From assembly GCF_027474825.1 (NCBI RefSeq), contig NZ_CP107030.1, positions 2,052,529 through 2,116,528 on the forward strand: 64,000 bases of DNA. Direction: 5' to 3'. A program made the translations under genes and the position numbers. Of this stretch, positions 37,673 to 46,923 are shown piece by piece. The notes beneath the pieces are model-generated. The model did no database searches, was not told the origin of the DNA, and saw only the letters and a list, made by a program, of their open reading frames with translations. This DNA is from Maribacter halichondriae. Its GTDB lineage: Bacteria; Bacteroidota; Bacteroidia; Flavobacteriales; Flavobacteriaceae. How positions within the stretch are numbered: the stretch's first letter is position 1; each line of letters starts with the position of its first letter.

Positions 37673-38386
37673 TTACACCTTCTTAATCTCCCCATCATCT
37701 AATAACTCCTCATTCCGCAACCGAAGAAATACCTGCGCCGTAGTCACTACATCCAATTCGCAATAGGTAATAATTCGGTCGAGGTCTTTTTCTTTATAGT
37801 AAACCTCACGCACCATACTACCATCGATATCCTGTTTAGGGGATGGTATGCCCAACACATTGGCCATCAATTTTAAGGAAGTATAATGTTTATAATCACC
37901 GAATTTCCAGAGCTCCATGGTATCGAGATGTGGAACTTCCCAAGGCTTTTTGCCGAACAGGTTCAGCTTATACGGTAGGTCGATACGATGGATCAACATA
38001 CGACGTGCGATGTACGGAAAGTCGAACTCCTTGGCATTATGCCCACAGAGCAATTTTTTGGGATGGTTGAAATGTGAGTTCAAGAGGTTTTTGAATTCCT
38101 TCAATAATTTGGCCTCCTCGCCGTGAAAAGTGGTCACTCTAAATTCGCGATGGTCCCCTTTGATATTGAAATAACCGACCGAGATACAGATGATTTTTCC
38201 GAATTCGGCCCAGATGCCTGCACGCTCGTAGAATTCTTCCGCGGTCACATCCTCTTTTCGCTGATATTGCGATTTCTGCTCCCAAAGTTCTTTTTTGGCA
38301 CCGTCCAGTTCCTCAAAATCGGAATGTTCGGGTACGGTCTCGATGTCAAGAAAAAGAATATCCTCTAAATTGATTTTTTGTAGCAT
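37673..38386 (-). CDS. 3'-5' exonuclease (DnaQ-like, PolB-type)
   Basis: 237-residue DEDD exonuclease. ExoI FLDIETVPEH, ExoII GHNAKEFDFPYIARRM and ExoIII YCELDVVTTAQVF (DEDDy type, with Tyr) are in order, giving the four acidic metal ligands. It resembles the exonuclease domain of family B DNA polymerases and is a separate protein here. Stand-alone gene; starts at ATG with an LQKIN terminus. Its role, repair or DNA/RNA end processing, is inferred from fold only. Confidence 0.88.
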   Translation of the reverse strand: MLQKINLEDILFLDIETVPEHSDFEELDGAKKELWEQKSQYQRKEDVTAEEFYERAGIWAEFGKIICISVGYFNIKGDHREFRVTTFHGEEAKLLKEFKNLLNSHFNHPKKLLCGHNAKEFDFPYIARRMLIHRIDLPYKLNLFGKKPWEVPHLDTMELWKFGDYKHYTSLKLMANVLGIPSPKQDIDGSMVREVYYKEKDLDRIITYCELDVVTTAQVFLRLRNEELLDDGEIKKV

Positions 38387-38434
38387 CTCAGTCCAAATAA
38401 ATACCAGAAGTGCGGCTTCAAGGTAAGAAATTTA

Positions 38435-40234
38435 TTATTCTTGTTTTAGAAACATATAGGCTCGTGAATGATTAATGATAATCGAATCTTTACTTCTATT
38501 GAATCCCAAATCGGTAAAAATAAGTTGTACCAAAATACTATCATTTTTGAATTCCAGGGTCATTTCTTCGACATCCAATTGACCCAGGTCGGGTCCATGT
38601 TGGGTCAAATCGAGCAACTTTTGTTTGAGGGGCATATCCAGAACTTTTAGGCTGTCTTGATTTGCCCTTAAGGAAAGCGAAACCACATCTGTATCAAATA
38701 GAACGGTATAATCGCCTATTTTCATGTTATCCTTGGCATGACTACTGAAAGTAAGGGTCGATAGATATTGATATGCGCTGATATCATAGGTCATGTTTGA
38801 ATAGTGGTCGCCATAATAATTATAGTACGTGCCATTAGGATTATTATAGCTCAATTCTTCGGCACTTATAGAGATCCCCAATGAATCCAATATTTTTTCG
38901 GTTTCGAGATAGCCGTAATCCTTGAACTTTGCGTTAACCGTATCTTTTATGGCATTTTCCGAGGAAATCTGCGTGGTTTCGTCCAATCGGGAAAGTGCCT
39001 TTCGGTCGTCAAGGTAGTTCAAGATGGATTTCAGTTGATCATATTCTTTAAAGGTCGCCACCTTGTTGTTTGATTTTACCTGTTCGTACACCTTTTTGAA
39101 CTGGCTTACCTGACTGTTTTTTGATACGGTAAATGCGCCCCAAGGCCCAAAACTTGATGCCAGGGCCAGTATAAATAAGGATATGGGCAGCACTTTTAGA
39201 CTTTTGCCTTTGCCAAATAAGAGGTAGAGCGAAATCCCCAGGATCCAGAAGGCAATAATCAATACAAAATATCGGTTTTCGGTAATGCCATAGTCCGCAA
39301 TACGTCTAAAGATGGCCGTAAACAGCAATACGATAAGCGGCAGCAATAAAATATAGAACCATGGATAGAAACTGTTGATCGTCCATGATTTTATAGTTTT
39401 TTGTACAGGATTAATGATGACCTGTACCACAAAACCCAGAATGGCCAGAGCGGTGACCAGATACGAGACCCAACCTTGGGGAAGTTCCCATTGCAATAGA
39501 ATCTTGATGCTGTACGCATATAGAATAACGATGTAAAGCATTACCAAGGGAATCAAGATATATTTTACAAATACTTCCAAGGCCTTGTCAAAGTGAATGG
39601 TCATATTCTCCAGTATATTTTTTGGAAAATCGGAGAGATAGATCCACGTATTCACAATACCCAAGCAAAAAATAAAGAGTTGTCCATACCGCTCACCGGG
39701 AATATGCACATTAAACAATGAATCGATGGCCAGCAAGGCAAAAACAAGGCCGAGGTAAAGCACCCCTGAAAAGAGGGCACTACGTACAATGGCGAAGGCA
39801 ATGGACTTGAGATAGTTCCAATACGAGGCCTTGTCCCATTTCGCTATGAAGGGCGCAAAAAACACGAATAGATGTCCGGCGATGAAATAGAGAAAGAAAC
39901 GACCTAAAAATATGGGATTGTCCTCAATACGTTCTACATCCGGCAAGTGCCAATAAAATAGGAACAAAAGCACGAGTACCACCAACTTCGAAAACTGCCA
40001 CTTTTTCATATCGCCGCGCTGCTCGATATAGAATTGGATCCCGATAAGCCAACTGACCCCTAAAATCAGGGTCAAAAAGACATCGAGGTGGTCGTCAAAA
40101 AAATTGTTTGCGTTGTTTCCGATGTGATATATACAATAAAAACTGCCGAAAACCGCCCAAATCAAGGTGACCGGAAAACGCTTAAAAGCACCTTGCGCCT
40201 TGTCGGAGATTTCTTTGATTGAAGGGAATGCCAT
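38435..40234 (-). CDS. DUF4153 multi-pass membrane protein
   Basis: 599-residue inner-membrane protein. About 12 hydrophobic helices fill the first 370 residues, starting RFPVTLIWAVFGSFYCIYHIG. The last 220 residues are soluble and probably extracytoplasmic (KYEQVKSNNKVATFKEYDQLKSILNYLDDRK onward), with YNNPNGTYYNYYGDHYSN in the middle. DUF4153 has no known function. A CAAATGTA (minus-strand TACATTTG) 26 bases ahead of the start is a good -7 box. The 258-base gap beyond it holds only a small hairpin. Confidence 0.82.
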   Translation of the reverse strand: MAFPSIKEISDKAQGAFKRFPVTLIWAVFGSFYCIYHIGNNANNFFDDHLDVFLTLILGVSWLIGIQFYIEQRGDMKKWQFSKLVVLVLLFLFYWHLPDVERIEDNPIFLGRFFLYFIAGHLFVFFAPFIAKWDKASYWNYLKSIAFAIVRSALFSGVLYLGLVFALLAIDSLFNVHIPGERYGQLFIFCLGIVNTWIYLSDFPKNILENMTIHFDKALEVFVKYILIPLVMLYIVILYAYSIKILLQWELPQGWVSYLVTALAILGFVVQVIINPVQKTIKSWTINSFYPWFYILLLPLIVLLFTAIFRRIADYGITENRYFVLIIAFWILGISLYLLFGKGKSLKVLPISLFILALASSFGPWGAFTVSKNSQVSQFKKVYEQVKSNNKVATFKEYDQLKSILNYLDDRKALSRLDETTQISSENAIKDTVNAKFKDYGYLETEKILDSLGISISAEELSYNNPNGTYYNYYGDHYSNMTYDISAYQYLSTLTFSSHAKDNMKIGDYTVLFDTDVVSLSLRANQDSLKVLDMPLKQKLLDLTQHGPDLGQLDVEEMTLEFKNDSILVQLIFTDLGFNRSKDSIIINHSRAYMFLKQE

Positions 40235-40259
40235 AGTATCTTTTTTAAAATCAGTACAA

Positions 40260-40267
40260 CAAATGTA
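40260..40267 (-). promoter_or_regulatory. -7 promoter box of the DUF4153 gene
   Basis: CAAATGTA reads TACATTTG on the minus strand, an exact -7 consensus, 26 bases ahead of the ATG. No clear -33 TTTG. Confidence 0.45.
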
Positions 40268-40492
40268 CTCCTAACAACGATTAGACCCTACCCTGTTTAT
40301 AGGGATTTTGTCATCCCAACGGTAAAATGCCCAATTACTATGGAACCAACTACAAAGTCGGTTTTTGTTGTTAAGAAAAAGAGTTTTTAAATTAAAACCC
40401 CTATAATTTACATGGCTTTATCGACGAAATGTAAAGAATTGGAATAATAAATCATCGATAAACACCTGAACAGACCGCTTGGTCTGAAAAAA

Positions 40493-40966
40493 TTAGAACA
40501 AGGACTGCTGTTTTACAGGACTCTCATGCTCCAAAAGCCATTTTTTACGGTGCAATCCGCCAGCATACCCGGTTAACGAACCGTCGCTGCCGATGACTCG
40601 ATGGCAGGGAACAATAATCCATAACGGATTCTTTCCGTTTGCCGCTGCGACAGCTCGAATGGCTTTGACATCGCCCAGGGTTTTGGATAATTCCAGATAT
40701 GAGACAGTTTTTCCAAAGGGAATATTCAAAAGGGCTTCCCAGACCCTTCGTTGAAAATCAGTACCTTCGGGATTAAGTTCAAGATCAAAGACTTTTCGTT
40801 GTCCCTCGAAATACTCCTGTAGCTGGTACATGGCATCCTCTAGCGCTTCTGGGATGATTTTAGTGATTTCCTCCGAAGTATCAAGAACGGTAATGGCACT
40901 TAGGCCATCTTCATCACCCTCGATTTTGGCAATGCCCAAGGGGGTTTGTATAAAGGCCTTTTCCAT
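40493..40966 (-). CDS. ogt: Methylated-DNA-protein-cysteine methyltransferase
   Basis: Suicide repair enzyme that moves an alkyl group from O6-alkylguanine to its own cysteine. Active site PCHRVIGSDGSLTGYAGGLHRKKWLL is complete, preceded by the DNA-binding helix region FQRRVWEALLNIPFGKTVSYLELS. 157 residues without the Ada N-terminal half, so the Ogt type. The ATG overlaps the stop of the upstream CBS-domain exporter by one base, so it is co-translated with it. Confidence 0.95.
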   Translation of the reverse strand: MEKAFIQTPLGIAKIEGDEDGLSAITVLDTSEEITKIIPEALEDAMYQLQEYFEGQRKVFDLELNPEGTDFQRRVWEALLNIPFGKTVSYLELSKTLGDVKAIRAVAAANGKNPLWIIVPCHRVIGSDGSLTGYAGGLHRKKWLLEHESPVKQQSLF

Positions 40967-42087
40967 TACTCTTTATTATTGTTCTTTTCCAAAACCCCAG
41001 AGCGTTGTGCCCTGGTCTCCCAATTTTTTCGGGCCAGTTCCTGTAGATCGGCGACGCTATCGCTTTCGTCCATAATCTCGAGCCCTAGAAGTGTTTCTAT
41101 GATGTCTTCCATAGTAACCAATCCGCTTACCGATCCATATTCATCGACCACCAGTGCTATATGCTCTCGCTTGCTGATCAAGGTGTCGAAAAGTTTGGGA
41201 ATCGGTGTATTTCGTTCTGTGACCAAAATCTCGCGTTTGATTTCGGATAGTGGAACTTCTCCATTGCCATTGACCATTTCCTCCAAAATATTGTCCTTGA
41301 GTACAAATCCCTCGATATGGTCCATCTTTTCTCCGTGTACCGGAATTCGGGAAAAGCGCATTTTAGGATTGTCCTCAAAAAATTCGCTTATCGTATTTTT
41401 CTCGGAGGCTATTTTCATGACCGCCCGGGGAGTCATCACGTCCTTCACCAAAACTTCTTCAAAACGCAACAGATTCTTGATTATGGTCGATTCCGATTTT
41501 TCGAATACCCCTTCTTCATGCGCGATATCGGTCATGGCCGTGAAGTCTTCGCGGCTCAGCACACTTCCATGATGACCTTTGCCACCTACCAGTTTGGTAA
41601 AAAGCTGTAAGATCCAAAGAAGCCCCGTCCATTTGAGCATCAAGACCATGATCTTGAGTGTTTTGGCGGTGAAGTTGGCCAATTGACGCCAATACGTTGC
41701 CCCAATGGTTTTCGGGATTATCTCGGAAGCGACCAGAATAAGAATGGTCATTAGGGTTGAAACCACGCCGACCATAAGATCTTCGGTAAATTCAATACCT
41801 AAAATAGATCGGGTAGTACTACCGTACATTTGGGCATAGGCGACCTTCGCCTGTACACCTACGAGAATGGCTCCCACGGTATGGGCGACGGTGTTGAGGG
41901 TCAAAATGGCGATTAACGGTTTATCGACATCTTTTTTTAAGGCTTCAAGGGTAAGGGCATACGATTTTCCCTCCTTTTTTTTCAGGTTGACAAAAGTAGG
42001 ATTTATGCTCAAAAGCACGGCTTCTAGAATAGAGCACAGAAAAGAAAAAAAGATGGAAATAAGTGCGTAGAATACGAGTAACCCCAT
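40966..42087 (-). CDS. CNNM/CorC-family transporter with CBS pair (DUF21)
   Basis: 373-residue inner-membrane protein. DUF21/CNNM domain with four hydrophobic helices (first: GLLVFYALISIFFSFLCSILEAVLLSINPTF) is followed by a CBS pair (KDVMTPRAVMKIAS ... SKREHIALVVDEYGSVSGLVTMEDIIETLLG). The family is linked to Mg2+ and Co2+ efflux. It lacks the C-terminal transporter-associated CorC_HlyC domain seen in many members. First gene of a two-gene unit with ogt, overlapping by one base. Ion specificity inferred from family only. Confidence 0.88.
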   Translation of the reverse strand: MGLLVFYALISIFFSFLCSILEAVLLSINPTFVNLKKKEGKSYALTLEALKKDVDKPLIAILTLNTVAHTVGAILVGVQAKVAYAQMYGSTTRSILGIEFTEDLMVGVVSTLMTILILVASEIIPKTIGATYWRQLANFTAKTLKIMVLMLKWTGLLWILQLFTKLVGGKGHHGSVLSREDFTAMTDIAHEEGVFEKSESTIIKNLLRFEEVLVKDVMTPRAVMKIASEKNTISEFFEDNPKMRFSRIPVHGEKMDHIEGFVLKDNILEEMVNGNGEVPLSEIKREILVTERNTPIPKLFDTLISKREHIALVVDEYGSVSGLVTMEDIIETLLGLEIMDESDSVADLQELARKNWETRAQRSGVLEKNNNKE

Positions 42088-42138
42088 GTATCGTTTTTTG
42101 TGGCACTAAGATACGAATTCGACAAGAACCGAATGAGA

Positions 42139-43467
42139 TTAATCGGAAGCAAGGTTACCTTGATAAAATATCTGTTGTACCGCCGACCGAATATTCAACG
42201 TATAGATATTGGAATGTTCCCTGCTCGGATAAACACGGTTGGATAAGAATATATATACCAATTGGTTTTCAGGGTCCGCCCAAACGAAAGTACCTGTAAA
42301 TCCACTATGTCCGAAACTATCATTACCCACCTCAGGCGCGGGATACGAATCTTTAAGTGATAATTCTGAATTGTTCAGTGAAGGTTTATCAAACCCCAAG
42401 CTCCTTCGATTATCGTTTTCGGGATATTGAACCTGCGTAAATCCTTTTATCGTTTCTTCGGATATATACCGTTTTCCTCCATAGCTACCGTACTGCATAT
42501 ACATTTGCATAACCTTCGCAAGGTCGGTGGCGGTGGCGAAGAGTCCCGCATTACCGGAAACTCCGCCCAAAAGCGATGCGTTTTCATCATGTACCCAACC
42601 TCGCGTCAACGTATGGCGAAATAGCGTGTCGATTTCAGTAGGCACAATATTATTCGGATAGTTCTTGGTCATGGGCCGAAATCCTAAGGTCGTTGCACCC
42701 AAGGGGAGATAAAAATTCTTTTCCAAATAGTATTCGTACGACTGTCCTGTAAGTTGTTCAATTAATTCAGGGAATATCAGAAATGTAAGTCCTGAATACC
42801 TGTATTTCTTTTCACCGACCGAAGAGCGGTCTATGAGGCGGTACATTTTTCGATTGAAATTATTTTTGACGAAAAGTCCGTCGTAGGCTTCGTACTTAAA
42901 CCTATTAGTTGGTACGGTTCGCACAAACCGCCTTTTGATCTTGCCATTTTTTTTGATGACTTCGTTCAAAAAAACAATATATGGGGTCAAACCCGCTTGA
43001 TGTGCCAAGATTTCCCGCAGAGTGAGGTCTTTTTTATTTTCGACTTTCTGCCAAGGTTTCCAATAGGTACTAAAGGGTTTGTCCAAATCAAGTTTTCCTT
43101 CGTCGACCAACTTCATGATAGCGGGTAATGGTCCTATAATCTTGGTTACGGAAGCCAAATCGTAGATGTCTTCCAAACCGACTGGTTGAAGCGAATCGTA
43201 GGTGTGAAATCCGTATGCTTTGTGAAAGATTATTTTTCCTTCTTTGGCCACCAATATTTGCGCCCCAGGGAAAGCCTCCTGCTTTATACCGTTCGTTATG
43301 ATAGAATCGACTTTGATGTGGATGTATGTGGGGTCGAGGCCCATGGAAGATGGGTGGGCATAAATTAATTCGTCGGCCATTGATAGGTTGAGGTCGACCG
43401 ATGCGTTTTCTTGGGCTTTTAGAACAAAAGAAAACAAGCAAATTAGTATGGTGGTTATATTTTTCAT
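42139..43467 (-). CDS. Exported serine hydrolase (beta-lactamase family)
   Basis: 442-residue secreted or periplasmic protein: signal peptide MKNITTILICLFSFVLKAQ, then the class C beta-lactamase/DD-peptidase fold. The nucleophile motif is DLASVTKIIG (SxxK), with a YSG motif near residue 245 (KYRYSGLTFLIFPELIEQLTG) and GHSGFTGT late in the chain (HxG). Homologues hydrolyse D-amino peptides, esters or lactams; substrate unknown. Last gene of the heme locus in the minus direction, 42 bases after hemB across a REP-like remnant, so it may or may not belong to the transcript. Confidence 0.88.
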   Translation of the reverse strand: MKNITTILICLFSFVLKAQENASVDLNLSMADELIYAHPSSMGLDPTYIHIKVDSIITNGIKQEAFPGAQILVAKEGKIIFHKAYGFHTYDSLQPVGLEDIYDLASVTKIIGPLPAIMKLVDEGKLDLDKPFSTYWKPWQKVENKKDLTLREILAHQAGLTPYIVFLNEVIKKNGKIKRRFVRTVPTNRFKYEAYDGLFVKNNFNRKMYRLIDRSSVGEKKYRYSGLTFLIFPELIEQLTGQSYEYYLEKNFYLPLGATTLGFRPMTKNYPNNIVPTEIDTLFRHTLTRGWVHDENASLLGGVSGNAGLFATATDLAKVMQMYMQYGSYGGKRYISEETIKGFTQVQYPENDNRRSLGFDKPSLNNSELSLKDSYPAPEVGNDSFGHSGFTGTFVWADPENQLVYIFLSNRVYPSREHSNIYTLNIRSAVQQIFYQGNLASD

Positions 43468-43509
43468 ACGATTATTGGTCCGCTACGCTCTGAATGACGC
43501 CAGCAAAGA

Positions 43510-44499
43510 CTATCCCATCAACTTCACTGCGTCCTTTGCGAAATAACTCGCAATGATATTCGCCCCGGCCCTTTTAATGGCGATCAACTGCTCCATCATT
43601 ACGGCATCATGGTCGAACCATCCTTTTTCGGCCGCCGCTTTGAGCATGGCATATTCACCACTTACTTGGTAGACTGCCACCGGCACATCGACCTCATTTT
43701 TGATTTCACGAACGATATCCAAATAACAGAGTCCGGGTTTTACCATGACGATATCGGCACCTTCCTCGATATCCATCTGGGTTTCCTTAATGGCCTCGAA
43801 TCGGTTTGCCGAGTCCATTTGATAGGTTTTTTTATCCTTGGGCACATTTTTCATATCGACAGGAGCCGAATCTAAGGCATCACGAAATGGACCATAAAAA
43901 GCACTGGCATACTTGGCACTGTAGGCCATAATACCGGTATCATAGAGTTCTTCTTCTTCGAGGGCTTCGCGAATGGTAAGAATTCGGCCATCCATCATAT
44001 CGCTGGGAGCCACGAAGTTTGCGCCGGCCTGGGCATGTGAAATGCTCATCTCGGCCAAAATTTCGGAAGTCTCGTCGTTCAATATTTTTCCGTCTTGTAC
44101 GATGCCGTCGTGACCAAAAGAAGAATAGGGGTCGAGGGCAACATCGGTCATGACCAACATCTCGGGGCAAGCATTCTTGACGGTTTTGATGGCCAATTGC
44201 ATCAGTCCGTTTGGGTTCAAGGCTTCCGAACCTTTATTGTCTTTTAGATTATCGGGCACCTTTACGAAGAGAAGTACGGCACAAAGTCCTAGGCTCCAAA
44301 GTTCTTTGACCTCTTTTTCAAGGTTGTCTAGACTTAATCGGTAGTAATCGGGCATTGAGGGAATTTCTTCCTTTACTCCTTTTCCTTCCACCACAAAAAG
44401 TGGGACCAAAAAGTCGCTGGGCGTTATTATGGTTTCGCGAACCAAATGTCGAATGGCATCATTGGAGCGGAGTCTTCTATTTCTTCGAAGTGGATACAT
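43510..44499 (-). CDS. hemB: Porphobilinogen synthase (delta-aminolevulinate dehydratase)
   Basis: Condenses two 5-aminolevulinate to porphobilinogen. 329 residues. Active-site lysines lie in MAYSAKYASAFYGPFRD and MVKPGLCYLDIVREI. The metal-loop reads DVALDPYSSFGHDG: the three zinc cysteines of the animal/yeast enzymes are absent and replaced by Ala/Asp, so this is the Mg-dependent Asp-rich type. Lies in the heme locus with the phzF gene just upstream. Confidence 0.96.
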   Translation of the reverse strand: MYPLRRNRRLRSNDAIRHLVRETIITPSDFLVPLFVVEGKGVKEEIPSMPDYYRLSLDNLEKEVKELWSLGLCAVLLFVKVPDNLKDNKGSEALNPNGLMQLAIKTVKNACPEMLVMTDVALDPYSSFGHDGIVQDGKILNDETSEILAEMSISHAQAGANFVAPSDMMDGRILTIREALEEEELYDTGIMAYSAKYASAFYGPFRDALDSAPVDMKNVPKDKKTYQMDSANRFEAIKETQMDIEEGADIVMVKPGLCYLDIVREIKNEVDVPVAVYQVSGEYAMLKAAAEKGWFDHDAVMMEQLIAIKRAGANIIASYFAKDAVKLMG

Positions 44500-44519
44500 G
44501 ATTTAATGCTTGTTTTAAA

Positions 44520-45308
44520 TTAGATATTTATTTCACCTATCAAATAAAGAATGGCTTTTCCGGCTATCTTGATCCGTGAACCGAGATATTCACAAATCAG
44601 GTCTCCACCCCTTGGCGACAACTGCTTTGCGGTCATTTTGGTCTTCCCCAAAACTTTGGACCAATAAGGGGTCAGGGTCGTGTGAGCCGAACCCGTTACG
44701 GGATCTTCGGGAATACCACATTGCGGAAAAAAAGCACGTGAAACAAAATCAACCTCATTGCCGGGTGCGGAAACAATGACTCCGCGACAATTCAATTGAT
44801 CGAGCAAATGAAAATTCGGAGTAATTTCTTCGATTTCCTTTTGCGAACCATAAATTAGAAGATAGTCCGTTTTTCCTTGTATGGTTTTAATAGGTTCTGC
44901 ACCTATTGCCTTTGTTATCTCTTTTACTTCGGCTACTTCTGTTGTTTCATCCCTAGGAAAATACAAGGTCAAAAAACCATCGTCACTTTTCTCAACGTTC
45001 AATATGCCACTTCTGGGAGAATAGAAATCAAGTTTCGCGACATTCTTTTCAATAAAACGGAACAAGACATAAGCCGAGGCCAAGGCAGCATGACCGCAAA
45101 GGTCGACCTCAAGTTCAGGGGTGTACCAGCGAATTTCATAATGCTCGGATTTTTTGACCAAAAATGCGGTCTCGGCCAAATTGTTTTCCATGGCGATCTG
45201 TTGCATGATCTTGTCATTCAACCAAGTGTTTAATACACAAACTGCGGCCGGGTTTCCCGAAAATAGTTTTTCCGTAAAAGCATCAACTTGATATAGGGTC
45301 AGTTTCAT
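44520..45308 (-). CDS. PhzF-family isomerase/epimerase
   Basis: 262-residue enzyme of the PhzF/DapF fold. Recognised by QVDAFTEKLFSGNPAAVCVL, ENNLAETAFLV with the catalytic Glu, RWYTPELEVDLCGHAALASAYVLF and GIPEDPVTGSAHTTLTPYWS. The known member isomerises a phenazine precursor, but most homologues have unknown substrates and no phenazine genes are here. I use the ATG at 45308, which starts KLTLYQVDAF. An earlier ATG at 45329 adds seven residues. In the minus-strand heme locus, before hemB. Confidence 0.9.
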   Translation of the reverse strand: MKLTLYQVDAFTEKLFSGNPAAVCVLNTWLNDKIMQQIAMENNLAETAFLVKKSEHYEIRWYTPELEVDLCGHAALASAYVLFRFIEKNVAKLDFYSPRSGILNVEKSDDGFLTLYFPRDETTEVAEVKEITKAIGAEPIKTIQGKTDYLLIYGSQKEIEEITPNFHLLDQLNCRGVIVSAPGNEVDFVSRAFFPQCGIPEDPVTGSAHTTLTPYWSKVLGKTKMTAKQLSPRGGDLICEYLGSRIKIAGKAILYLIGEINI

Positions 45309-45374
45309 TATTTCATGGTCAATTACCAAGTTAAAGATATGGATTATTGGGCGGTTTACGAGGAGAGATTGACA

Positions 45375-45953
45375 TTAGTGAATACGGTCCATTTCTTTTT
45401 TGCAGGCTATAATTCGTTGCAAGTCTTGGCCAAATCCTCGTTCTGCCCAAAGACCGATATCATCTTTAAGTTCGATGGGATTTTGGTCGGCATCTATATA
45501 TTTTCGAAACGATTGGATCAAGGGGTCGTCGAAACCATTGATTTTTAAAATGGATTTTCTACCAGGAATACTATAATCACCTTCATAATCGTAACAAAAG
45601 ACCAATACTTGGTCGCCCATTGACAAACCGGATTCATGAAAACAATCGGTCGAGAAGAATTTTTGATTGGCATAGGTGCTTTCGTCCAAATCCTTGATTT
45701 TGAAAACTTTTTCTAGCTCTATAATTCCCCTTTGCGAAGTGTATAAGGGGCCTGGGTCATCAGTAGGTGTTTCCAAGCTTGTTATAGTTCCGGTAAATAC
45801 CAGGGAAAGCTCTTCGCCACAGTTACCAATAAAAGGCCCGTCTTGTGGCCACCAATAGGTGTAGCCCACATTTAAAGTGTCTTGGGTGAAGATGACATCG
45901 ATATCGCTTTTTGATTTTTTGGTATTACAAGCAACGATTAAACCGACGAGCAT
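45375..45953 (-). CDS. Putative lipoprotein of unknown function
   Basis: A 192-residue protein with a short hydrophobic N-terminus and lipobox LIVACNTKKSK. The body has GEELSLVFTGTITSLE, a YTSQRGIIELEKVFKIKDL stretch and GDQVLVFCYDY, a pattern loosely like the beta-barrel of TIMP/netrin-type domains; this is weak. The N-terminus lacks the usual positive residues. Upstream, adding one A to the A6 run (T6 at 45974-45979) would allow a TTG start at 45982 giving MKKINALLLYMLVGLIVAC, a normal signal, overlapping the DUF4421 stop. So the start may be affected by a missing base. Confidence 0.6.
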   Translation of the reverse strand: MLVGLIVACNTKKSKSDIDVIFTQDTLNVGYTYWWPQDGPFIGNCGEELSLVFTGTITSLETPTDDPGPLYTSQRGIIELEKVFKIKDLDESTYANQKFFSTDCFHESGLSMGDQVLVFCYDYEGDYSIPGRKSILKINGFDDPLIQSFRKYIDADQNPIELKDDIGLWAERGFGQDLQRIIACKKEMDRIH

Positions 45954-45978
45954 ATAAAGTAGTAAGGCATTAATTTTT

Positions 45979-46923
45979 TCAATCCAACCCGTATTTTTTA
46001 TTAAAACGATTTGCTTTCTCTATCCATTTCTTTGGGGCATTAAAACGATATCCAAGATAAAGTTCTGCGAAAGTAATATAGTCATCTAATCGGGCAGTTT
46101 GGTCGTCTCCTTGTCCCAATGTCTGGACACTGAAATTTATTCCGGTAAAAAAACGTTCTGAGTTGTAGCCGATTACGGTTCGTAATATAACTTGAGCCAA
46201 ACTAGAGGTCACCGTTTCACCTTCCGATCGCGTAAAATTCGCGCCTATTCCGACGGTCGCACCGGCCCCGATAATGAAATGTCGACCAATTACAAGATTG
46301 TAATAATACCCGGGGCCAATGGCAAGGTTGTACGAATGGTCGTTGGTTTGCTGACCGTCTTCATCAAGACGAAAGCGAGTGTAATAGAAGGTAAAACTCG
46401 GGATAAAACTACCCGCACTTTTCTTTTGCCATTCGTTCTGGAAACCAACCGCTCTGAACGAGAAGCGTTTGTTGAAAATGTAACTTGTAGAACCTCCTAC
46501 TTTTAATGTACCGAATTCAGGAAAGGGCAAAGTCTCGTCATTGGTAATCGCAAAAAACCCTTTTTGATTGTAGAAGTCCAAGGTTTGCATCCATTTGCCC
46601 AAGAACATGCGAAAATTCAGCGTGAACAATTTAGATCCTTTATTGTCTTGATTCTCGGAGAAGAAATTAGGGGCATATCCCAAATCGATTTCAACAGATC
46701 TGAACAGCACCGAAAGCCCCAAATAAGTTTTGTCATTGGGTATGAGTTCTATTATCTCATTGTTCTCAATATCAGTAAGGATAAAGCTGTTCGAAGTATT
46801 CTGAATGCCGATACGTGTAGTCAATTTCTCTGGGAACGTTCGAATATAGTCTTCGACATTTTGGGAAAAGGAAGCAGAGCTAAAAAGTGCACTAAAACAA
46901 AAAATCCATTTTCTCAAACCCAT
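45979..46923 (-). CDS. DUF4421 family outer-membrane protein
   Basis: 314-residue barrel-type protein: signal peptide GLRKWIFCFSALFSSASFSQ, then beta strands (LGLSVLFRSVEIDLGYAPNFFS, YYNLVIGRHFIIGAGATVGIG, RFFTGINFSVQTLGQ) ending YLGYRFNAPKKWIEKANRF. Matches DUF4421, a Bacteroidota family without known function. Its start overlaps the hemF stop by ten bases, so it is in the heme operon and translationally coupled, unusual for a barrel gene. Confidence 0.82.
   Translation of the reverse strand: MGLRKWIFCFSALFSSASFSQNVEDYIRTFPEKLTTRIGIQNTSNSFILTDIENNEIIELIPNDKTYLGLSVLFRSVEIDLGYAPNFFSENQDNKGSKLFTLNFRMFLGKWMQTLDFYNQKGFFAITNDETLPFPEFGTLKVGGSTSYIFNKRFSFRAVGFQNEWQKKSAGSFIPSFTFYYTRFRLDEDGQQTNDHSYNLAIGPGYYYNLVIGRHFIIGAGATVGIGANFTRSEGETVTSSLAQVILRTVIGYNSERFFTGINFSVQTLGQGDDQTARLDDYITFAELYLGYRFNAPKKWIEKANRFNKKYGLD

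Noticed and set aside
40471-40486. Hairpin CAGACC-GCTT-GGTCTG as terminator of ogt
   Set aside because: The A run is on the wrong side for the minus strand, and for the plus strand there is no gene and no T run. It may be a minor palindrome only.
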